Source of the DNA: Pratylenchus scribneri
Lineage: Eukaryota > Nematoda > Chromadorea > Rhabditida > Pratylenchidae
Length of the DNA: 64,000 nt
NCBI GenBank assembly: GCA_030063045.1
Contig: JAQSEB010000185.1
Coordinates: 434,001 to 498,000, forward strand
Direction: 5' to 3'
Shown here: piece by piece, positions 1-20,135 of the stretch
Position numbering within the stretch: position 1 is the first letter of the stretch
Layout of the letters: each line of letters opens with the position of its first letter
The notes under the pieces: generated by a model
The model's database searches: none
What the model saw: only the letters and a program-made list of their open reading frames with translations
What the model was told of the DNA's origin: nothing
Program-made: the position numbers and the translations under genes

Positions 1-1
1 G

Positions 2-2307
2 ACCGATGAAGAGGTGAGCGCGGCAGCAGCCAAAATTTCCAAGTCAGCGGCGGATGAGGCCACCACAACAACATTGGTGGCTGCCAAACTGGAACCATCG
101 ACGCCGGCTGAACAACAAATTGAACCACAAGAAACATCTTCGACCGCAACCACTGGGAATGCTGGAGGAGTGGAGCAACAATCACCATCGCGCGGCTTGA
201 AACGAATAAAAAGGGAACCACCACCACCGTCGGAGATGATGGCAAATTCACCGAAAGCAACACCACCGCCATCAAAACAACGGAAAGTGTCGGCAACCAA
301 TAGCAGCAATAATGGAAAACGGGCAAAGGTTTGGGAGAATAGTTTTTTGCATTTCATTTTATTAAATTAAAATTTAATTTGGTAACACTACTAATGCATT
401 AATTGTAAGTTTTTGTTCAAATTTACTGAATTTCGCCTATAAAATATAGCGTGGAATGTGAATAAATGCCCAAAAACTTGAAAAAAATAATTTCCGATGA
501 ACGAGTTCATAACAGTGACTTAAATTTTTTCAAAATGGCGGGTTGCCTTTGCCTCTTGGGTCGAAAATTTTCAGAAATTTTTTTATTCTTAACAGTGTAT
601 TTTAGTTAGAAATGCACTATAAAGCGATAAGCAAGCCTGAAAAAAAATACCTTCCTCTTGGCGGGTTCGAACCAGTGACCTAAATTTTATAAAAGTTAAG
701 GGCTATTTTGGGTCGAAAATTTTTAATTAAATCTTTACAAAATCCTAAACAGCTTAAACCTCGTTCTAATATAAACCTTTAGCCTCTTATCCAAAGACCC
801 GGGTAGCGCAAAGTCAAATTACAAATTATTATTATTAAACTCTTAAGAAAATTAATATATAATTATCCATTTATTTAGTTAACCATAATATTCTTTTTAG
901 AATTCAACTGGTTCCCGGCCATCAATGACCTCCAAACAACCACCACCACCATCACCAAAAATGCCACCAATTCCAACTTCACCAAAACAGCAACCTCAAT
1001 CCTCCTCAACATCCACCACAAATCCAGCTTCAACGACGACCACGGCGGCGGCGGTCTGTTCAATTTGCCAACTGTCCGAGGCCAGTCCGCCACAAAACAA
1101 GGCCACATCCGCAGCACCGCTGGTCCATTGCTCGGCTTGCCACCAACAAATGCACTCATCCTGCATTGATATGCCCCTCTCAATGGTCCAGGTCATTCGG
1201 CAATACGATTGGCTTTGCATCGATTGCAAGCGATGTTGCGTTTGTGAACAACCCGACCAAGAGGTTTGACTTTGAACATGGTGGATTTTGACTGATTAGG
1301 AATTTAAAATTCGAATTTCTAGAATTTCTGGAAATTTAAAATTTTTTTTGAAAATTTTCGACCTCAAGTAGAAGGAGAGACCTTAACTTTTTACAAAAAT
1401 TTAGGTCTCAGGTTCGAATCCGCTCGGAGGATAGTATTTTTTGACTATGAACTTATAGTGGATTGAAAGGGGAAATTAGGGATTTGAAATTCAAATTTCT
1501 ATAGAATTTTTGAAGATTTTTAAAATGAAAATTTTCAACCTTAAGATGAGATTTAGGTCTCGGGTTCGAATCCGCTCGGAGGAATTTATTTTTTCGGACT
1601 TTATAGGCATTTTTATGCATTTACGATAAATTTTATTAAAAAGAAACTTTTGGAAATTTTCGACCTGACAAGAGACCTCAACTTTTGCAAAAATTTAGGT
1701 CTCGGGTTCGAATCCGCTCGGAGGGTGGTATTTTTTCTGACCTTGTAGTCACTTATGCACACTTTTATACAATTTTATGGCACATTTTTAAACGATTTTT
1801 TAAATTTTCTGCATTTTAGGCTGCCATGATGTGCTGTGACCAATGCGATCGAGGCTATCACACATTTTGTATAGGACTGGACCAACCCCCAAATGGAACT
1901 TGGCATTGTCCGGAATGCATCAAAGGTTAATGTTTGAGTTGATGAAGTTGGCCAGCGAAAATACACATCCAAAAATGACAAAATTGACCATTTTAATTTC
2001 ATAATTTTCCCAACCTTTACTATTGTACCCATTAATTTAACTTTGTAATTTATTTAATTTTTAATCTTAACAAAATAAAATCTCCATCCAAATTACAGGC
2101 ATCAAAATATCGGACAAGAGGCAAAGAAAACCGAAGAATTTTTATTTGAATTTGAGTGGGAAAGGCAATTTTATGTTTGAAGAATCATTTGTGAATGAGA
2201 AGAAGGAAGAGCAAAAACCAACATCATCAACCAATAAACAAATTCAACAAAAGCGGGGAGGACCAACAAAAATTATGGCGCCAACCGACCCACCTTCGAA
2301 TCAATAA
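2..2307 (+). CDS. phf-10: PHF10-type double PHD finger protein (BAF/SWI-SNF subunit), 5' end outside window
   Basis: Exons 2-328, 901-1263, 1820-1925 and 2099-2307 join in frame (334 residues visible, stop TAA 2305-2307). The first visible exon is Ala/Pro/Ser-rich with a basic patch ([12 protein letters not shown]). It is followed by two tandem PHD fingers: the first starts CSIC and includes [13 protein letters not shown] and WLCIDC; the second reads [19 protein letters not shown] and WHCPEC. Spacing and the linked finger pair match the PHF10/DPF (BAF45) family, which reads histone H3 tails as part of SWI/SNF-type remodelling complexes in the nucleus. Finger two resembles PHF10 most. The C-terminal 70 residues are basic and low-complexity. 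The start and any SAY-like N-terminal domain lie upstream of the window. A polyadenylation hexamer follows at 2456. Family assignment is firm; orthology to PHF10 rather than another BAF45 member is likely. Confidence 0.88.
1280..1735 (+). repeat. Three tandem copies of a tRNA B-box-containing repeat in a phf-10 intron
   Basis: Three copies, about 142-152 bp apart, each carry the 20-mer GGTTCGAATCCGCTCGGAGG (1411-1430, 1563-1582, 1705-1724), preceded by TTTAGGTCTC. The first 11 bases match the RNA polymerase III B-box consensus. No convincing A-box or cloverleaf is visible, so this looks like the 3' part of a tRNA-derived SINE. Two related copies lie at 36990-37215. Confidence 0.7.
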
Positions 2308-3329
2308 TAAGAATTGAAAATTCGCCCTTTTGGCAATGTGCTGCTTCTTTTCCCACCCGCACCAACTTCCTCAATTAAAGCAGCCAATTTACAATTTTAA
2401 TATTTTTGTTGTTTATTTTTACACATTTTTTCCATTATTTTATCAATTTGAGGATAATAAAGTTTTATTCTTTTTTATTGCTGATCATTAAAATAGAATC
2501 AAATTTGATTCTTGCAATTTTTGCTTTGTTTTATTTATTATTTTACGTTTCCAATCCGTATAAAATTTGTCACTACACCTAGAATGATGAATGATACGCA
2601 TTAAATAAGTATTTTATTAGACAAAATCTAGAAAATGAGGTAAAAAATTATCTTATTAAAACTAACTGCCCAAAAAAAATCGAAACTTTGGGATCATACA
2701 AAGTTTATTAAAAATTCATTCCACTTAAATTTATTTAACTTTTCAAAAATAAATTAGGGATATAGGGCTCGGTGCTCATCAGAATTAAAAATCCAAATTA
2801 TTAAAAATAATTTAGCATCAATGGTTATTTGGATCGGAAATAGTAATGTTTAATCCACATCAAAAACCCATTTCAATATTTACAGAGAATAAGCCAACAA
2901 AAACCATTCAATTATTGACTTTATTGAACAAATGTCGGCAACCAATAGCGGCGAAATTGGCCAACAGCGGCTGAAATTTTACAATGTTTGTTTTATAAAT
3001 ACAAAAAATGGGAGGGAACAAAGAATATGCATTTTTCTGAAAATTTTCAGAATACAGCATCTGTGCTGAAAAGCAAACAACAATATTTTTCACACTCCAT
3101 ACCCATCCCCATTTAAAACCCATTTTCTGTCGCCATATGCGAGCAAATTGCTCGGCAACTTTTACTTCCTTTCGCGTTGCCTCAGTAATTAGTTAATTAA
3201 AAAAAACTTTAGAAGATATTTTTTGCTTAGAACAACACCATCTTCCCTTGTACACATCCTCAATATTAACCTCATCCCCTAACATTATCCCCATTAAAAA
3301 ACAAAAACTTCTGCTTCTAAATTAACAAC
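2308..3329. other. Intergenic region with phf-10 3' UTR
   Basis: AT-rich, no supportable coding sequence. It holds a canonical AATAAA at 2456-2461, 149 bp after the phf-10 stop, which is the likely poly(A) signal. The last 100 bases before 3330 should hold the 5' end of the next gene. Confidence 0.6.
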
Positions 3330-4195
3330 ATGAGCGACCGAACGCAGCGACAACTTTCGCTTCCCATGGAATTGGTTTGGGAAGCGTTCGTTTGCATTCC
3401 AGCCGATCATGCAATCCGGCTCGGGCGTTCTGGCCCCGCGCGATCGGCTGCTCTGAATTTCGTGATAGCGAAATTTTTTCGCCGATACTCCGTATTGGTC
3501 AGAAATTGTGGGGAGAGGGGGGGGGCGGCGGAGGGGGATTGCTAATTTGGCATTCGCTTTAATATATAATGAATATGCTTATTAGTGCTTAAAAGCTTTA
3601 AAATATTAAAATACCAAATTAAAATTATTCATTTTCAGGAGACCATTGGACCGGTGAAGGCTTTAATCCAGGATCTGAGACGCGTTGGCGAGCCTTCCAT
3701 TCAAATTATCACTGCCATGAACCAATATGAAGAAATCATTGGATTCAATGGTCTGTTCACCTCAATCACGACTTCGGTGCAAGCGCTGAAAGAATTGTAC
3801 TCTTTGGCAATTGTCCAAGAAAAGTTTCTGCAAGGTATGGGCGATGAGGTGTTGGAACATTATCGAGGTATGTTTAAAATTTTTGAACACTATCATCAAT
3901 TTTTTTATTAAGAATACGTCAACAAAACTTTTTCATGGGCTTGTGACGCAAGGGAAGAATTGCTCAAAATCACTGGGGATCCCAACATCCAAGCAAACGC
4001 AGAAGTTCATGGCTACTTCAAGAAACTGGCGAAAACTTCCCAAGGTTTGATCGACGAATTTGGCGGTGCTCCTACATCCTCATCAGAAAATTCGCCATCG
4101 AGGACTCCTCATTCCATTTCGAACGTAATAACTTTCAACAAATTTTTATAAAATATTAAAATTTTTAGACTCCGGAGAACAATGACCAACAATGA
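3330..4195 (+). CDS. Unrecognised small soluble protein, probably helical
   Basis: I do not recognise this protein. Well-supported exons are 3639-3867, 3913-4124 and 4169-4195 (stop TGA), with phases that agree. The first exon starts at the ATG at 3330, but its donor is unsure. A GT after 3374 or one after 3497 both keep phase 0, giving about 171 or 212 residues. The central part is hydrophilic and probably helical (IQDLRRVGEPSIQIITAMNQ, then VQALKELYSLAIVQEKFLQG, then DPNIQANAEVHGYFKKLAKT). It ends in a Ser/Pro-rich tail. There is no signal peptide or membrane segment. Its stop is only 264 bp from the ATG of the PPP1R21 homologue on the same strand, close enough for a shared transcript. That it is a gene is likely, because intron phases fit and exons are richer in G+C than the surrounding introns; its function is unknown. 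Confidence 0.6.
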
Positions 4196-4459
4196 AATGA
4201 AGAATGGATTAAGCGTTGATGATTGTTGATTGATGAAAGATTAAAAAATTGTTGCCATTTCATCAAATTGTTAAATTTATTTGGGAATAAAAATTTCATT
4301 TGATTTTTGTATAGTTTTTAAAAAATTTGTTGCAAATTGCACAAATTTTATTATTGAATATTTGTTTTGCTGAAAATTAAATTTCACATTTTAAAGCAAA
4401 CATTAACTAATTTTCATCTTGTAAAAGCAAATCAGTGGACGACCATTGCTTCAATTTGA

Positions 4460-7400
4460 ATGTCCAGCATTTCCAGCGGGCTTGATCCCACCGTCAAATA
4501 TCAACGCTTGAGCGCAGAATATGTCAAGGTTTATTCTTTAATTGGTTATTATTAAAAACTTAAATTCAAATGGTGCTTCATTTGGAGATTAAAGTTGAAT
4601 AAAATTGTACAAGTAAACAGCACAAATTAATATAATTTTTGGAGTATTTTTCACTTGTTAATAAATTGATTGTGTTTTGAAATTTGGTCTTAATTTATTG
4701 CTTCAAAACTGTTGTGGGAGCCAGAGCTTATTAGATAGTAAATAAAGCTAGGGATGAATGAAATAAAACAAATTATTTTATTTATATACTGGTTTAATCT
4801 GATGAATAAATGGATCAGCAGGCATAGCTCTAGCTTTTATGAATGATTAAAAGTCGAAAATTGTTTAATGAAGAAAGTAATCTTTAATTTAATGACCCAT
4901 TTTAAATTGGGAAAAACCACTATTTTTGGAGTTGATTGGGTTTTCTTATTAGTGCATGAATTCATTCTTTGATTTTTTGATATTTTGGCATCTTTTAATA
5001 AGTAAAAATGTCAAGAGGTTAAGGCTTATTAGTTGGAAATTTTATAAGTTCTTTAGCACGAAACTCCCTGAAATAGTGGTTTTGGTTTCCTTAATTTTAT
5101 TTCCTGGGTTCACTTTCTCTCACCAATTCTTACCTATTACCTTCCTTCCTATACGAATTAAGATAAAAGATTCAAAGAGTTGAGATTGGAAATTTCCACC
5201 AATCCAAAAATTTAACCATCACCAAAATTTCATTCAGGTTCGCAACCAAGTGTCCATTTTGAAGACCGCACTTTTGGAGGAGCAGGCCAAATCCGCCCAA
5301 CTTCAACGGGAGCTGACAGTGCAGGACACGGCTTTAAGGAAAGCAGAAAGTGAACGAGGTACCCCAGCAAATTTATTTTTTTTACATTTAATTTATTTGC
5401 TATTTAAGATTCGTTAACTTTTCGCAATGACCAGCTGGTGAAACGGATTGAAAGTCTGCAAGAGAGTTTGGAGGGACAAATGGCCGCATTCGGCACGGGA
5501 AAAGGCAAAAAGGTTTGGCAAAATTTTGTTTCGGCTGATCAATATAAGGCTAGAAAAGTTATGAAAATTCAACTCTTTTTCCCTCTTGGACTTCTGACGC
5601 TCCAATAGCGAAAGTTTTTTTTAATAAACTGCATATTGTTAACATTTTTTTTATTAATCATTTTTGGGCAAATATTCAACTCTAAAACCTTTTCAAAACG
5701 GCGCTTGATCACGTTACGAAAATAGACAAAAAAGAAAAGGATTTTCTCCTTCTCTAAATCCACCATCAAAATTGGTAAAAATTGCCAATTTTGCGACCAC
5801 TGCAACTTTTGGTCGAGTGGTGAAGAGCCTTGATATTTTAGCCAAGTATTTGATTGAATCGATGATGGTTCGAATCCTGCCCGCGTCAAATAATTTTTTT
5901 GGTCGAAAATTGTCCTTTTTATCCTTTTTTTTGGGAATTTTTTTGAAAATTTTGTAAAAATTGCTTAAAAATTTAGAAAAAAATTTTTTGCCGTTATTTT
6001 ATCATTTTTTAAGGAATTTTTCTCGAAAAATTTGGTAAAATTGATTTAAAAAAGTTCAAAAATGCCAAAAAAAAAATTAAATATTTTTAGTTTTATTGAT
6101 TAATTCAATTAAAAAAATTTTTAAATTTTATTCATTTCTACAGAAACACAAGGAAGCCAACCTCCGGTTGGTGGCCGAACATTCCCGAATGCAACATCAA
6201 GCGGCGTTGGGTGGTGGCTCATCGGCGGCGGCAACGGATCCTCAAACAATTATGGAGGAGGAATTGGAGCGGAAAATTGTCGAAAATGGCGAACTCCATT
6301 CAAAGGTTACTAATTTTTTGGTATTTTAAAAAATTATTTGCGCGATGGATCATTTAAGGATGAATTGGTCCCAGGGCCGTAGCCAGAAATTTTTGTTGGG
6401 GATGGCCCGCGAAAAATTTTGGTCAAAAATTGCCGCGCAGTGAAAAATTTTGGTCAAAAATTGCCGCGCAACGAAAAGTTTTACCGAATTTTTATTAAAA
6501 TTGCAAAAACAAAAGGGTCCCCCTTAACTTTTTTTCTGGCGCTTCGTGCGGCTTGGGGTCGGCCCGGGCCGACCTCCTGGCTACGGGCCTGATTGGTCCT
6601 AATTTCGAAGTTTAAAAGCAATTGGATAAATTTAATTTAACATTTTTTGGGCAAAAATCGGATTACCAAAAAAAAACGGCCAAAAAAACGGTAAGACCAA
6701 AAATCAGTTGATTTAATTAAAATAAAATATTTCTGCCGGTTTTTTGGCCATAATTTGGGAAATATCCAACATTGGCCACAATGCTTTATAAATTAATCCC
6801 GCATATTTATCATCGACCCTATTCCGTTCCGAATTTTCTCGGATTTTATAATCACAAAAAAAATTGAAAAAATAAATGCATTTTTTTTAGTTTATTTGAT
6901 GAAATTTGCCCCAAAAATTGATTCCAAAAAGCTCAAAATAGTTGATTTTTTATTTCATTTTCTATGAAATTTCTACAAAAAATTTAAAAAAAAAATAGGT
7001 CAATTTGAGTCAAAAATGGGTCAAAAAACCTAAAATCCGCCTAAAATTACATTTTATACGCCAAAAAAGGTCCAACAAAAACATTAAAAAGTGCAAAAAA
7101 TTCGTAAAAAAATATCAAAAAATTCGATCAAAACGTAAAAATTCGTTCCATATTCCCTAATTATATAACATTTTTACCATCTTCAATTTAAAGCTTTTTG
7201 ACGTGGAAAGGCGTTTCGACGAGGCCACCACCGAATTCCTCCGGCGAATTGAAGAATTGGAACGAGAAAATGGCGCACTTCGCTTGAGGGACAATACTTC
7301 CATCAATGGCAGTGCCGAAAATGGAAATTCAATGACCAATTTGGCCGAAAAACAACGTGAAGAAAATAATGCAATGGAAATGGACAGCATTAATGCCGGA

Positions 7401-8766
7401 GATGAATTAAAGAATGCCCCTGCCCAAAAGGATGATTACTATACGGAGCGGATTGCCACATTGACCAACACATTGCAACATGCCACCGGCAGAGCCACCT
7501 ACTATAAACAGGAGGTGGGCGAATTGTTCCCATTTTCTTATTTTTGGGTGATTTTTAGGCAAAAAAATTTTAAAAAAAAATATTTAATAATTATTAAAGA
7601 AATAAAAAGCCTGTTTTTGAACAATTTTTGAACGAAAAATTGATGGAAAATTTAAAATAAATTAAATTAATAAGCCTGTTTTGGATAGTTTTTAGTAAAA
7701 AATTGAAAGAAAAAAAATTCAAAAATAAATTAATAATAAGTCTGTTTTTTAGGTAATTTTTGATAAAAAAATAGGAAAATTTTATTAAAGATTAAAAAAA
7801 GAAATAAATTAATTAGCCCGTTTTTGGGTTAAAAAAAAGTTGAAGAAAAATTTATTTAAAAATTAATAATTTAAATTAATAAGCCTGTTTTTTGGGCAAT
7901 TTTTGGCCAAAAAATTGAAGTAAAATTTATTAAAAAAAACAAATTATAAGAAGTTTTAGTTTCAAAATTAATTTAAAAAAAAAGAAAATGATTTAAAAAA
8001 ATGGACAGTAAATGACTTCTGAATTTTTTGAATTTTTTAGATTCATAATTTCAAAATAATTAAAATACCTAATAGTACTTTTTTGGCCATAAATTAATTT
8101 TAAAAGTTATATTTTTTAATAAATAAATTATTCATTAAATGTTAAAAATATAAATAAGTAATTTATGATTTCTTTTAACAATTTTGTGATATACCTGTTT
8201 AGTCAAAATGGTTAACACTTCCGTTTCAAACATTTCCACTGAAAACAAAAAATCTAGTCGAAGAAATAGTCAGCCGTCAACCCTCAAAATTGGGTTGTTC
8301 ATTTTGGTGTTACTTTCTTCGAAAATTAAAAAAGCCGGCACATTCTCGTTAGACTGCTTTCAAATCATAAAAAAATGGAAGTAGTTCTCCATTAGATGTG
8401 CCACAATTTTTAAAAATTAATTTTTAATTTTAAAATTTTTTCTAATTTAATTTTATAATTTAAAATTATTTTTAATTTAAATTTAATTTTATAATTTAAT
8501 TTATTTTTAATATTTTTTCTAATTTAATTTATTTTAAAATTTAATTTATTTTTAATATTTTTTCTATTTAATTTTTTTTAAATTATTTATTTTTTTTCCA
8601 GTGTGAAGAATTGATCAGGCGCCATTTGGTGGAGCAAACGCAAATTGATGAATTGCAGAAGAAAATCCACGGGTTGGAGGATAAATGCGGAATGCTCTAT
8701 GAAATTTTGGAGACCACCCAACAGAATTATGAGGAACAAATGCGAAATCTTAATAAAAGCATATAA
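4460..8766 (+). CDS. ppp1r21: PPP1R21/KLRAQ-motif coiled-coil protein (FERRY subunit Fy-2 homologue), short form
   Basis: Six exons (4460-4528, 5238-5358, 5409-5512, 6144-6305, 7194-7514, 8602-8766) join in frame to 313 residues. The N-terminal KYQRLSAEYVKVRNQVSILK, then LEEQAKSAQL and DSLTFRNDQLVKRIESLQ, are the conserved KLRAQ-domain motifs of PPP1R21, which in animals binds PP1 and belongs to the Rab5-linked FERRY complex on early endosomes. The rest is heptad-rich coiled coil, ending with YYKQECEELIRRHLVEQTQ and LETTQQNYEEQMRNLNKS. The human protein is about 780 residues, so much of the middle is missing here and the last exon joins straight to the C-terminal coiled-coil motif. Introns hold a tRNA-like sequence (5790-5885), a hAT MITE (6372-6591) and AT-rich filler. 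The start is the first ATG before the conserved motif; shorter or longer isoforms are not excluded. Confidence 0.85.
5790..5885 (+). repeat. tRNA-derived pseudogene or SINE head (Leu/Ser-like, long variable arm)
   Basis: GGTCGAGTGG (5811-5820) resembles a type II tRNA A-box, and GGTTCGAATCC (5867-5877) is an exact B-box. The spacing is that of a Leu or Ser tRNA. The acceptor and anticodon stems do not pair convincingly, so a working tRNA is unlikely. It lies inside a ppp1r21 intron. Confidence 0.55.
6372..6591. mobile_element. hAT-type MITE (220 bp) with perfect 8-bp target duplication
   Basis: The left end reads CAGGGCCGTAGCCAG and the right end CTGGCTACGGGCCTG, near-perfect inverted repeats. 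Both sides are flanked by ATTGGTCC (6364-6371 and 6592-6599), an exact 8-bp duplication typical of hAT insertions. No coding capacity. It sits in a ppp1r21 intron, is far richer in G+C than its surroundings, and is probably a recent insertion. Confidence 0.85.
7600..7905. repeat. Degenerate intronic tandem repeat (~65-70 bp)
   Basis: About five copies of a unit built round AAGCCTGTTTTTG, seen near 7607, 7671, 7737, 7815 and 7880, separated by A/T-rich spacers. It lies in the last ppp1r21 intron. No function is suggested by the sequence. Confidence 0.45.
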
Positions 8767-9805
8767 AAGCCATTCATTGATTGATTAATTGATTTACTAT
8801 AATATATTGATTAATTAAATATTTTATTATCGATAAATTGTCAAATTTTTATCCAATTTTTACATTGTATTTTGTCAATTTTTTTGTTAAAATAAGGAAA
8901 TACTAATAATAGAAAATTAGAAATAGTATCTGAGGATAATATAGTGAATTGTGGGTAAAAAAAGAATCCGAATATTTTTATTCCATATTCATTTTTTTCC
9001 AAAGAAATTTTCGCCATTTTCCTATCTTAATGTAATAAAAGTACTGGCTTCGAACAATTGGTTAGCGCAGTTGGTAATCAAACAGTTCGTACGTCTTCTT
9101 TGCTAGGGTTCGATTCCGCGTAAGGGCAAATAATTTTTTTTCAATTGTCCAATCTATAAACAACATTGAAAATTAAAAATTTACTTACTAAATTGACAAT
9201 TTCGAATCGAATAAGCATATGCCAATGAATTGATTCTGATTTTTATTAAATTTAACTTCTTTGAAACAGCCAATTAGGATTGTCTTGGAAGAAACATTGG
9301 GATCATATTTTTGGACCCGTTTTGGTTAAAATCAAAAATTTCGACACTAAATCGACCCTTCTGAATACCCTTTGAATAGACGAAATTGCCATTGTCATTT
9401 AATTGGCCAGTGGGCACATGAATTGACCATTTTTAAATATTTTCGTCTAAGCAATAATTTTCTTCTTTCAACCGAATTTTTTTCGGACAAACATCATTAT
9501 TATATGAAGCCATTTCAAAGTTTCATTTGATGAATGCCATTTTCTTTATAAAAGAATAATTTCAATACATTCACGCATATATCTTTTTATGAAATGAAGT
9601 TGCAATTTGTACAAAAAAAAAAATAAAATGGACAAAATTTTTGGTGTGGAGATTTTGGGTAAATGAAAAAAAAATATAGGAGAACATAAAAAACAGTGGC
9701 GATGGGGACATTTTTCTATCTGTGTGGAAATCTAATAAAAATTGTTGAGAAAATCATCAAAAAATTATGTCGAATCATTTTCCATTCCATCCTTTAGGCC
9801 AAAAA
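8767..9805. other. Convergent intergenic region between ppp1r21 and pkc-1
   Basis: AT-rich 3' flanks of two converging genes. The only structured item is the tRNA-like sequence at 9050-9125. AATAAA-type hexamers occur on both strands but cannot be assigned with confidence. Confidence 0.5.
9050..9125 (+). repeat. tRNA-derived SINE or tRNA pseudogene
   Basis: A-box TAGCGCAGTTGG (9063-9074) and B-box GGTTCGATTCC (9108-9118) are both exact consensus and spaced as in a tRNA, followed by an A/T-rich tail. The acceptor and anticodon stems do not pair, so it is not a functional tRNA. It could still recruit Pol III. Confidence 0.6.
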
Positions 9806-17826
<8,021 letters not shown>

Positions 17827-19855
17827 CCTTTTCGGTGGACGTGGTTTTTTGGCTCAACTTCAATTTGTTCCCTCAAATGAATTTTGCACATGCACCGGAG
17901 ATGAAAATGTTTTTGGGAGGAGGTAAATGAAGAAGAGAATTTGGATGGATGGATTTTTGGATGAAGGCGGAAAGATCAAAGGGTAGTGGTATGGATGTGG
18001 CGGTGAAATTTAAAAGAAATTTGGAGCATCATTTGATCATAATGTGTTTTTTGAGGCTGAAAAAAACAATGTGTTTTTTAGTAAATTAACAGAAATCGCG
18101 GAAGTTCGGGGTTGAAAAAGGAACATGTTTTCGGCAAAAAAAACATTGAAAATGCATTAAGCTAGGACTCCAAACTTTAAATCAATCGATAATCTCGAAA
18201 TGATGAACCAATTGATTCATTTGGCTTGGATTTAACCAATTCAAACTTATGGTTTTGAACCATTAAACCAAAAATGGTTTAAACCGTTTAATAGCCTTTA
18301 ATTTTGGCCAAACCATAACCAAATTATATACCATTTAATGCTTCTTGATCAACTCTATCCAATTATGGGTATACCTATGGTTTGTGATTGTAAGGCAAAC
18401 CCTTAAACCATTATAATTATTTTGGTTTTATCGGCATTTTTGTTGTTTTTTCGACAAATTATATTAAAAAAGTAAAGCATTGCCATTTGCCACTTCATTT
18501 TGGTGGCGAAATGGATTATATCAAGCGGCTGATAAATGGAAAAAAAGGAAGGGAATTCGGAAGAACATTAGCGGTAAATTTAGAGCCTCCAAGAAGAGGC
18601 GAAAAAAGGGGAAACAGCAGGCTTCTTCTGCGGCTGGGGGGCTCAACAGCCAATAACAATAGTTTGAGGAAAAAAGGTGAGGAGGGACCAGGGACAGCAT
18701 CTGATGCCCCCTCAGAAATTAATATGTGCGAAAATCAATTCTCGCTTCATTCTTCGGTGCCCCCGTGGCCCCATCCCTCCTCCGACTCTTGCCTTCGCCT
18801 CGTCCCCTTCTTCTCGCCTTGGCCCCTGCCATAGCCTTGGCCATTCATTCACAAACGATGACAACGACGCTTTTACTTTTGAGTGAAGGGAAGGGAGGGG
18901 ACAGCCTGGGCCACAGATGAGAAGGGAGGGAGAAAAGAGGCAGCTTGAATGGATGTGTGATGGCAGCTGGATGGGATATGGATGAGGATATTGAGAGGGA
19001 AAAGCGGCCATCGGGGCCAATGCTTTTTCATCTTTCTCGCATCTCATTCAACGCTGCCCGGCTTGTGCCCCCAAAAATTTTCGCCTCTTTCTTGGGGATG
19101 AATGAGGGCTCTTGTCTCTCTTGGGGGGAGGTGGATGAATGAAGGCTCATTCCGCTGCTCTGCTGGCGGAGTCAATGGCCAAGTCCCCAAGAAGAGGGCG
19201 CGAGAATGCGTTAGGCCAAAGACGCGGGGGAATGCGCACAATTCTCTGTTATGGATGGTCAACTATAGGAGGGGAATCGAAATAGGCGTCATGGCCAATG
19301 GAAAACGGGTGGGGGCATGGAAAATTGGCTTATACGCTGCCGTTTTTGCCGTGCGGCCATTTGGGAATCCAACGGGAAATGAGCGAGAGCCACAGAGCGC
19401 AGCCGGCCCCCACAATTGGTCTGGGCCCTATAGCCAGTCGGTGGGGCAAACTATGGGAATTCCTCTGCTGCCTTCCCATTTTTCTCCTCCCTCAACCGTT
19501 TTATGGCCTCCGGCCTTTACTGTTAGCCCCCCACATATTCTTCTTTATCCTCTTCCTGCCAGCCGGGCCAGCCACTCCACTTGCTTTTACTGCTGATGCT
19601 TGGATGGTCTTTTCCAGCAGAGGAGAAGCATTGAGAAGATGGGGGTGGAGCAGTAGTATGGGAAATTGCCCCACCACAGTGCATTCTCGACTAAATATGA
19701 ATACTGGGAAAGAATGGAAGGTGGGGAAAATGGAAGTGGAATTGGACATGCCCTTTTTCCCATGCCTTTTTTCACAAACGCAGTTGGCCTTTTTAAAAAC
19801 GAATCATTTTAGTGGCTTTTTCTAATCTGGCTATCGTTTATTCTAAAAAGGCGGA
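17827..19855. other. Gene-free stretch upstream of pkc-1
   Basis: Holds the pkc-1 5' flank, one dispersed repeat copy (about 18168-18400) and a segment (18480-19800) clearly richer in G+C with many open frames of up to 175 codons. Those frames have no recognisable domain, no exon-like boundaries, and overlap each other on both strands, so I do not call genes. Regulatory DNA or an unannotated RNA are both possible. Confidence 0.5.
18168..18400 (-). repeat. Dispersed ~250-bp repeat (TTTGTCCTA family), copy 3
   Basis: Inverted copy with ATCAATCGATAATCTCGAAA at one end, then AACCATTAAACCAAAAATGG, AAACCGTTTAATAGCC and GGTATACCTATGGTTTGTGA. Confidence 0.65.
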
Positions 19856-19899
19856 ATTGGGTAATACTCGCGGAATTAATTTTTTAAACTTTCGGGAAA

Positions 19900-20135
19900 A
19901 CAGGCGGAATTATTCTAAGCGAAAACAAAAAACAGGCGGAATTATTCTAAGCGAAAACACAAAACAGGCGGAATTATTCTAAGCGAAAACAAAAAACAGG
20001 CGGAATTATTCTAAGCGAAAACAAAAAACAGGCGGAATTATTCTAAGCGAAAACACAAAACAGGCGGAATTATTCTAAGCGAAAACACAAAACAGGCGGA
20101 ATTATTCTAAGCGAAAACACAAAACAGGCGGAATT
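19900..20135 (+). repeat. 32-bp minisatellite (family A-prime)
   Basis: About seven units that start AGGCGGAATTATTCTAAGCG and continue AAAACACAAAAC. The array switches without a gap into family A at 20135, the two sharing the first half AGGCGGAATTATT. Same family as 28222-29140. Confidence 0.93.

Noticed and set aside
9050..9125. Functional tRNA gene
   Set aside because: Internal promoter boxes are perfect but neither acceptor nor anticodon arm pairs.
18487..19825. Overlapping frames up to 175 codons
   Set aside because: No domain, no splice-consistent partners, frames on both strands overlap; higher G+C alone lowers stop frequency.
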